This document shows, one piece after another, positions 16,101 to 17,769 of a stretch of DNA of 17,769 bases; positions within the stretch are counted from its first letter, which is position 1; the number at the start of each line of letters is the position of its first letter. The position numbers and the translations under genes are program-made. Origin of the DNA: an uncultured Chitinophagaceae bacterium (GTDB taxonomy: Bacteria; Bacteroidota; Bacteroidia; Chitinophagales; Chitinophagaceae); contig CALCNY010000321.1 of assembly GCA_937897585.1 (NCBI GenBank), positions 1 to 17,769 of the forward strand, in the 5' to 3' direction. The notes beneath the pieces are model-generated. The model made no database searches, was not told the DNA's origin, and was given only the letters and a program-made list of their open reading frames with translations.

Positions 16101-17769
16101 TCTCATTGCAAAATTTATATGGAACCGGAACAGCTAGTAATGCTTGTCGCAATAACGAATTTTATGTTTATGCGACTTTGTCCTATTTGCCTGTAAGTAT
16201 TACTTGGAATTTCAATAACAATCCATCGTTAACTCCAAACAGTTCATTTACAGTAAACAACCCTGTGCCAGTTGATAGCTTCAGTGTCAATAATCAATGG
16301 TTATATGTTTTCCAGAATCCTACACAATATTTATACAATCAAGTTGGTTTGTTGCCTGTGGAAGTAACAGCAGTAAGTCCAATTCCCGATGGTTGCAATG
16401 GAGAACAGAAATTTACATACAATGTTAATGTGATTCAAGGACCAACTGCCAGCTTTAGTTATAGTAACACTTCTGGTTGTTTGAATCCGCCTATACAATT
16501 CACTGATAATTCTGTGGGTAATGGATTGAATCTTGATTTGTGGCAATGGAGTTTTGGTGATGCAGGTAGCGGCGCTAATAATACTTCTATTTTGCAAAGC
16601 CCTGAACATGCGTTCTCTACTGGTGGAACTTTCAATGTAACTCAACATGTGGTTACACTTGAAGGTTGTTATGATGATTCAACAATCACCATAAATCTTT
16701 CCGCACAACCAGTTGCAGGATTCACAGCTGCTGCAAGTACATGTCAAGGACAATCTGTGACCTATACCAACACTTCAACAATTGCTTCAGGAAATATCAG
16801 TCAGTGGGTTTGGGACTTTGGCGATGCAACTCCAATTGTTACAGCTACTGACGGCAATGCACAAACGCATACTTATACAAACACAGGAAATTATACTGTA
16901 ACACTTACGGTTACTTCTTCAACAGGTTGCGCTTCTTCAAGCTTTACACAATCTATCACGGTGAATGCTTTGCCAACTGTAAGTTTCGCTTCATTAACAG
17001 GTGTTTGTACCAATACTGCACCATTCGCTTTAACAGGAGGTTCGCCTGCTTCTGCTGCAGGTGTTGGAACAGGGGTGTACTCTGGAACGGGCGTTTCTAA
17101 TGGAACCTTCAATCCGGCAACAGCTGGTGCAGGTACATTCACTATCACTTACACATACACTACAGATGCAGGTTGTGTGGGTACAGCTACCAGTACAATT
17201 GTAGTTACACAAGCACTTAATTTGACAGTACAAGCGGTTAATGATTTATGTATCGGTGATGCTGCTGTTCAACTAGTTCCAAGCACAACAGGTGGGGTAT
17301 TTACCGGAACAGGTGTAAGTGGTAACAGTTTTGATCCTGCTGTTTCTGGTATAGGTACATTTACAGTTAATTATTCAATTCCTGGAAATGATTGTTCTGT
17401 TCCAACAAGTATTCAAATTACAGTAAACCCGCTGCCAGTGGTTGATGCAGGTTCGCCTGTGGCGATACTTAATGGTTCTTCAACAACATTAACAGCTACT
17501 GCTGATGCAGGAACATATTTATGGTCACCATCAACAGGATTGAGTTCGACTTCTTCATTAACTCCAGTTGCCAATCCAAGTTCTACAACCGAGTACACAT
17601 TGACTGTGACCAACTCATTCGGTTGTAAAGCCAGTGATAATGTAATCGTAACGGTCAACGGCCCTTGCTTAGATCCATCAAATGTATTCACTCCAAATGG
17701 AGATGGTTTCTATGATAAGTGGATTGTTTACAAAGGAACTTGTGTAACCAAAGCAATAGTTGATGTTTA
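13172..17769 (+). CDS. IgGFc-binding-like, PKD-containing T9SS type B surface protein (3' end outside window)
   Basis: This open reading frame yields 1532 residues and runs off the window without a stop. Order: signal peptide (1-36, ending TSTKAQ); jelly-roll-like domain (~37-205); two fibronectin-like repeats ending VRAYATN-x-VGT-x-YG (213-308, 313-406); a beta repeat shared with the second gene (411-520); a region resembling the IgGFc-binding protein N-terminal domain (533-967), with NKGKEFWVGY, SSDTPIVVY, DNLFQQMFPKQAWGTK and a closing GESYAY-like motif; a beta-rich linker; two PKD domains with WSFGD and WDFGD; two SGTGVS repeats; an Ig/PKD-like domain; and the start of a type B sorting domain. 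That family is usually about 85-90 residues, so the stop probably lies roughly 150-200 bases beyond the window. It is likely a surface-exposed or secreted adhesin. IgG binding itself should not be assumed from the family name. Confidence 0.9.
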   Translation, partial: MKNYYKLVNLSKIQMLLTVLFSVSFVFIFGTSTKAQFTSTWALTSDKTSALAGVQAPLVIAGDMVPGAAFVASGAHNTDGYRCQITTTPWVNTPTDGYHLDFPLSPNGAYDLTINGLTLTAKTSGGSGNHIVSVAYQVDGAGPWISFGTAQTANSGGTTNISFGTLSTVLTNSHTYIIRMYVYAEGTTTTSSRKVYIKNVVFSGTGVPGGPAPTVQTTAASSTGRTSGNASGNITDGGITGVSVSGFAWGTAVNPTTALTTISTNGPTSGTYTQPITGLTAGTTYHVRAYATNAVGTSYGDDLTFTTDPAVIPSLTTSAASNITIFTASSGGNISDDGGSAITTSGVCWSTSVNPTIANSVTTDGTASGSYVSSLTGLLPSTTYYVRAYATNTVGTGYGNEISFTTPAPVPTLFANPTVLDFGNVLQNTYSVAQSYSLTGFYLNPASSNITVAAPAGFRVSLNSAGPFYPTLQVPYTNGSLAATNVYVKFSPTQVRAYDDSVDNISTGASTVYVRVKGVGLPSGLQTGQGFSNKGKEFWVGYSPTEKFYSDNSQDLRFTFSNTNNVPATVTISMPNIPTFTPLTYTVPANSSVTTNANEIPESGAEDARLVNEGVYTSGIKISSDTPIVVYTHAITNQVYAATVLFPTPTLGKEYTSLNFTQRSNNSNGKSFLFVVATEDNTTIEVTLPAGVETDTHAAGSIFTQLLNKGEILNLFGKAIGHPNLYTGNDLTGTVVKSISTTSSCKPFAMYSGSSKITIDCDNGSSGSGDNLFQQMFPKQAWGTKVVTIPTLPLTKNHYRILVGDPATVVKRNGVSLTGLINNKYYEYFNDLETVDVLEADKPIMVAQYMSTNGECNNPDNIGDPDMVYLSSLQQTIDTVNFVSSPLGNTNSRTHYLNVAIPTAAASSFQLDGVSYGAAFVPTSYDPTTSYAQITVSEGFHNITASQGFNATAYGVAGDESYAYNAGTNVKNLLTGFSLQNLYGTGTASNACRNNEFYVYATLSYLPVSITWNFNNNPSLTPNSSFTVNNPVPVDSFSVNNQWLYVFQNPTQYLYNQVGLLPVEVTAVSPIPDGCNGEQKFTYNVNVIQGPTASFSYSNTSGCLNPPIQFTDNSVGNGLNLDLWQWSFGDAGSGANNTSILQSPEHAFSTGGTFNVTQHVVTLEGCYDDSTITINLSAQPVAGFTAAASTCQGQSVTYTNTSTIASGNISQWVWDFGDATPIVTATDGNAQTHTYTNTGNYTVTLTVTSSTGCASSSFTQSITVNALPTVSFASLTGVCTNTAPFALTGGSPASAAGVGTGVYSGTGVSNGTFNPATAGAGTFTITYTYTTDAGCVGTATSTIVVTQALNLTVQAVNDLCIGDAAVQLVPSTTGGVFTGTGVSGNSFDPAVSGIGTFTVNYSIPGNDCSVPTSIQITVNPLPVVDAGSPVAILNGSSTTLTATADAGTYLWSPSTGLSSTSSLTPVANPSSTTEYTLTVTNSFGCKASDNVIVTVNGPCLDPSNVFTPNGDGFYDKWIVYKGTCVTKAIVDV
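13808..14095 (+). repeat. Fibronectin-like repeat 1 of the third gene
   Basis: About 96 residues starting PTVQTTAASSTGRTSGNASG. It contains DGGITGVSVSGFAWG, then GTYTQPITGLTAGTTYHVRAYATN and VGTSYGDDLTFTT. This is the extracellular repeat common in Bacteroidota, and it is followed after four residues by a second copy. Confidence 0.85.
14108..14389 (+). repeat. Fibronectin-like repeat 2 of the third gene
   Basis: About 94 residues starting PSLTTSAASNITIFTASSGG. It keeps the motifs of repeat 1: DDGGSAITTSGVCWS, GSYVSSLTGLLPSTTYYVRAY, ATNTVGTGYGNEISFTT. At DNA level both share stretches such as GCTACCAAT and TATGCTACCAA, consistent with tandem duplication. Confidence 0.85.
14402..14731 (+). repeat. 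Single copy of the ~110-residue beta repeat in the third gene
   Basis: Residues 411-520 start PTLFANPTVLDFGNVL. They contain SYSLTGFYLNPAS, VAAPAGFRVSLNS, NVYVKFSPTQ and VYVRVKGVG. The layout matches the three units of the second gene, most closely its divergent third unit, so the two neighbouring genes share a module despite otherwise different architectures. Confidence 0.75.
16442..16702 (+). repeat. PKD domain 1 of the third gene
   Basis: About 87 residues from PTASFSYSNTSGC. It includes FTDNSVGNGLNLDLWQWSFGD, the W-x-F-G-D signature of PKD domains, and HAFSTGGTFNVTQHV followed by GCYDDSTITI. PKD domains are extracellular Ig-like spacers or ligand-binding units. Confidence 0.85.
16712..16966 (+). 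repeat. PKD domain 2 of the third gene
   Basis: About 85 residues from VAGFTAAASTCQGQSVTYTN. The signature WVWDFGD is followed by HTYTNTGNYTVTLTVTSSTGC, a textbook PKD ending. It directly follows PKD domain 1. Confidence 0.88.
16970..17212 (+). repeat. SGTGVS repeat I of the third gene
   Basis: About 81 residues. Key pattern: GVYSGTGVSNGTFNPATAG, then GTFTITYTY and a GC pair before TSTIVV. It is an Ig-like beta repeat common just ahead of type B sorting domains. Confidence 0.75.
17213..17428 (+). repeat. SGTGVS repeat II of the third gene
   Basis: About 72 residues. It carries the same core as repeat I: GVFTGTGVSGNSFDPAVSG, then IGTFTVNYS and a later cysteine. It is followed by an Ig/PKD-like domain at about 17429-17659 with YLWSPSTGLSS and TTEYTLTVTNSFGC. 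Confidence 0.75.
17666..17769 (+). other. Start of T9SS type B sorting domain (CHU_C), cut by the window end
   Basis: The last 34 readable residues start CLDPSNVFTPNGDGFYDKW. This is the N-terminal signature of the gliding-motility-associated C-terminal (type B) sorting domain, whose consensus is FTPNGDG-x-ND-x-W. Here the usual asparagine is tyrosine. The later NRWG motif lies outside the window. Type B substrates are often encoded next to a PorP/SprF-family gene, so one may follow. Confidence 0.88.

Noticed and set aside
16331..16648. 105-codon open frame on the minus strand
   Set aside because: It lies antisense to PKD domain 1 and its upstream linker, has no recognisable motif, and has no leader or neighbour of its own.

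Overview
The window reads as chromosomal DNA of a Bacteroidota bacterium, most likely from the Chitinophagia/Sphingobacteriia side of the phylum. The main evidence is that all three genes encode very large secreted proteins with a Sec signal peptide and a type IX secretion system (T9SS) C-terminal sorting domain, a system confined to Bacteroidota and close relatives. Supporting signs are visibly A+T-rich DNA, A/T-rich leaders without clear Shine-Dalgarno sequences, and Bacteroidota-typical repeat families. The genus-level placement is a guess.

Layout, all on the + strand: (1) 1-339, a non-coding A+T-rich leader; (2) 340-7020, a 2226-residue mosaic protein with a type A sorting domain; (3) a 191-bp gap; (4) 7212-12995, a 1927-residue protein, also type A, whose last ~1260 residues are paralogous to the last ~1480 of the first protein; (5) a 176-bp gap; (6) 13172 to beyond the window end, at least 1532 residues, with tandem fibronectin-like repeats, an IgGFc-binding-like domain, PKD domains and the beginning of a type B (gliding-motility-associated, CHU_C) sorting domain. 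No RNA gene, transposase, phage gene, CRISPR array or other cytoplasmic gene was recognised.

Functionally this looks like a cell-surface or secreted adhesin locus. The proteins would cross the inner membrane by Sec and the outer membrane by T9SS, then be anchored or released. No catalytic domain was recognised; the domains are beta-sandwich binding and spacer modules. The window does not contain the T9SS machinery itself.

The notable material is in the modular evolution of the proteins. Two ~67-residue cassettes interrupt the first protein at sites where its paralogue has none. One module that is contiguous in the first protein is split by about 100 residues in the second. A ~110-residue repeat occurs three times in the second protein and once in the third. 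A 13-base motif with one mismatch is shared by the leaders of genes 1 and 3. I did not find convincing evidence of a wholly new system; these are leads about modular surface proteins.
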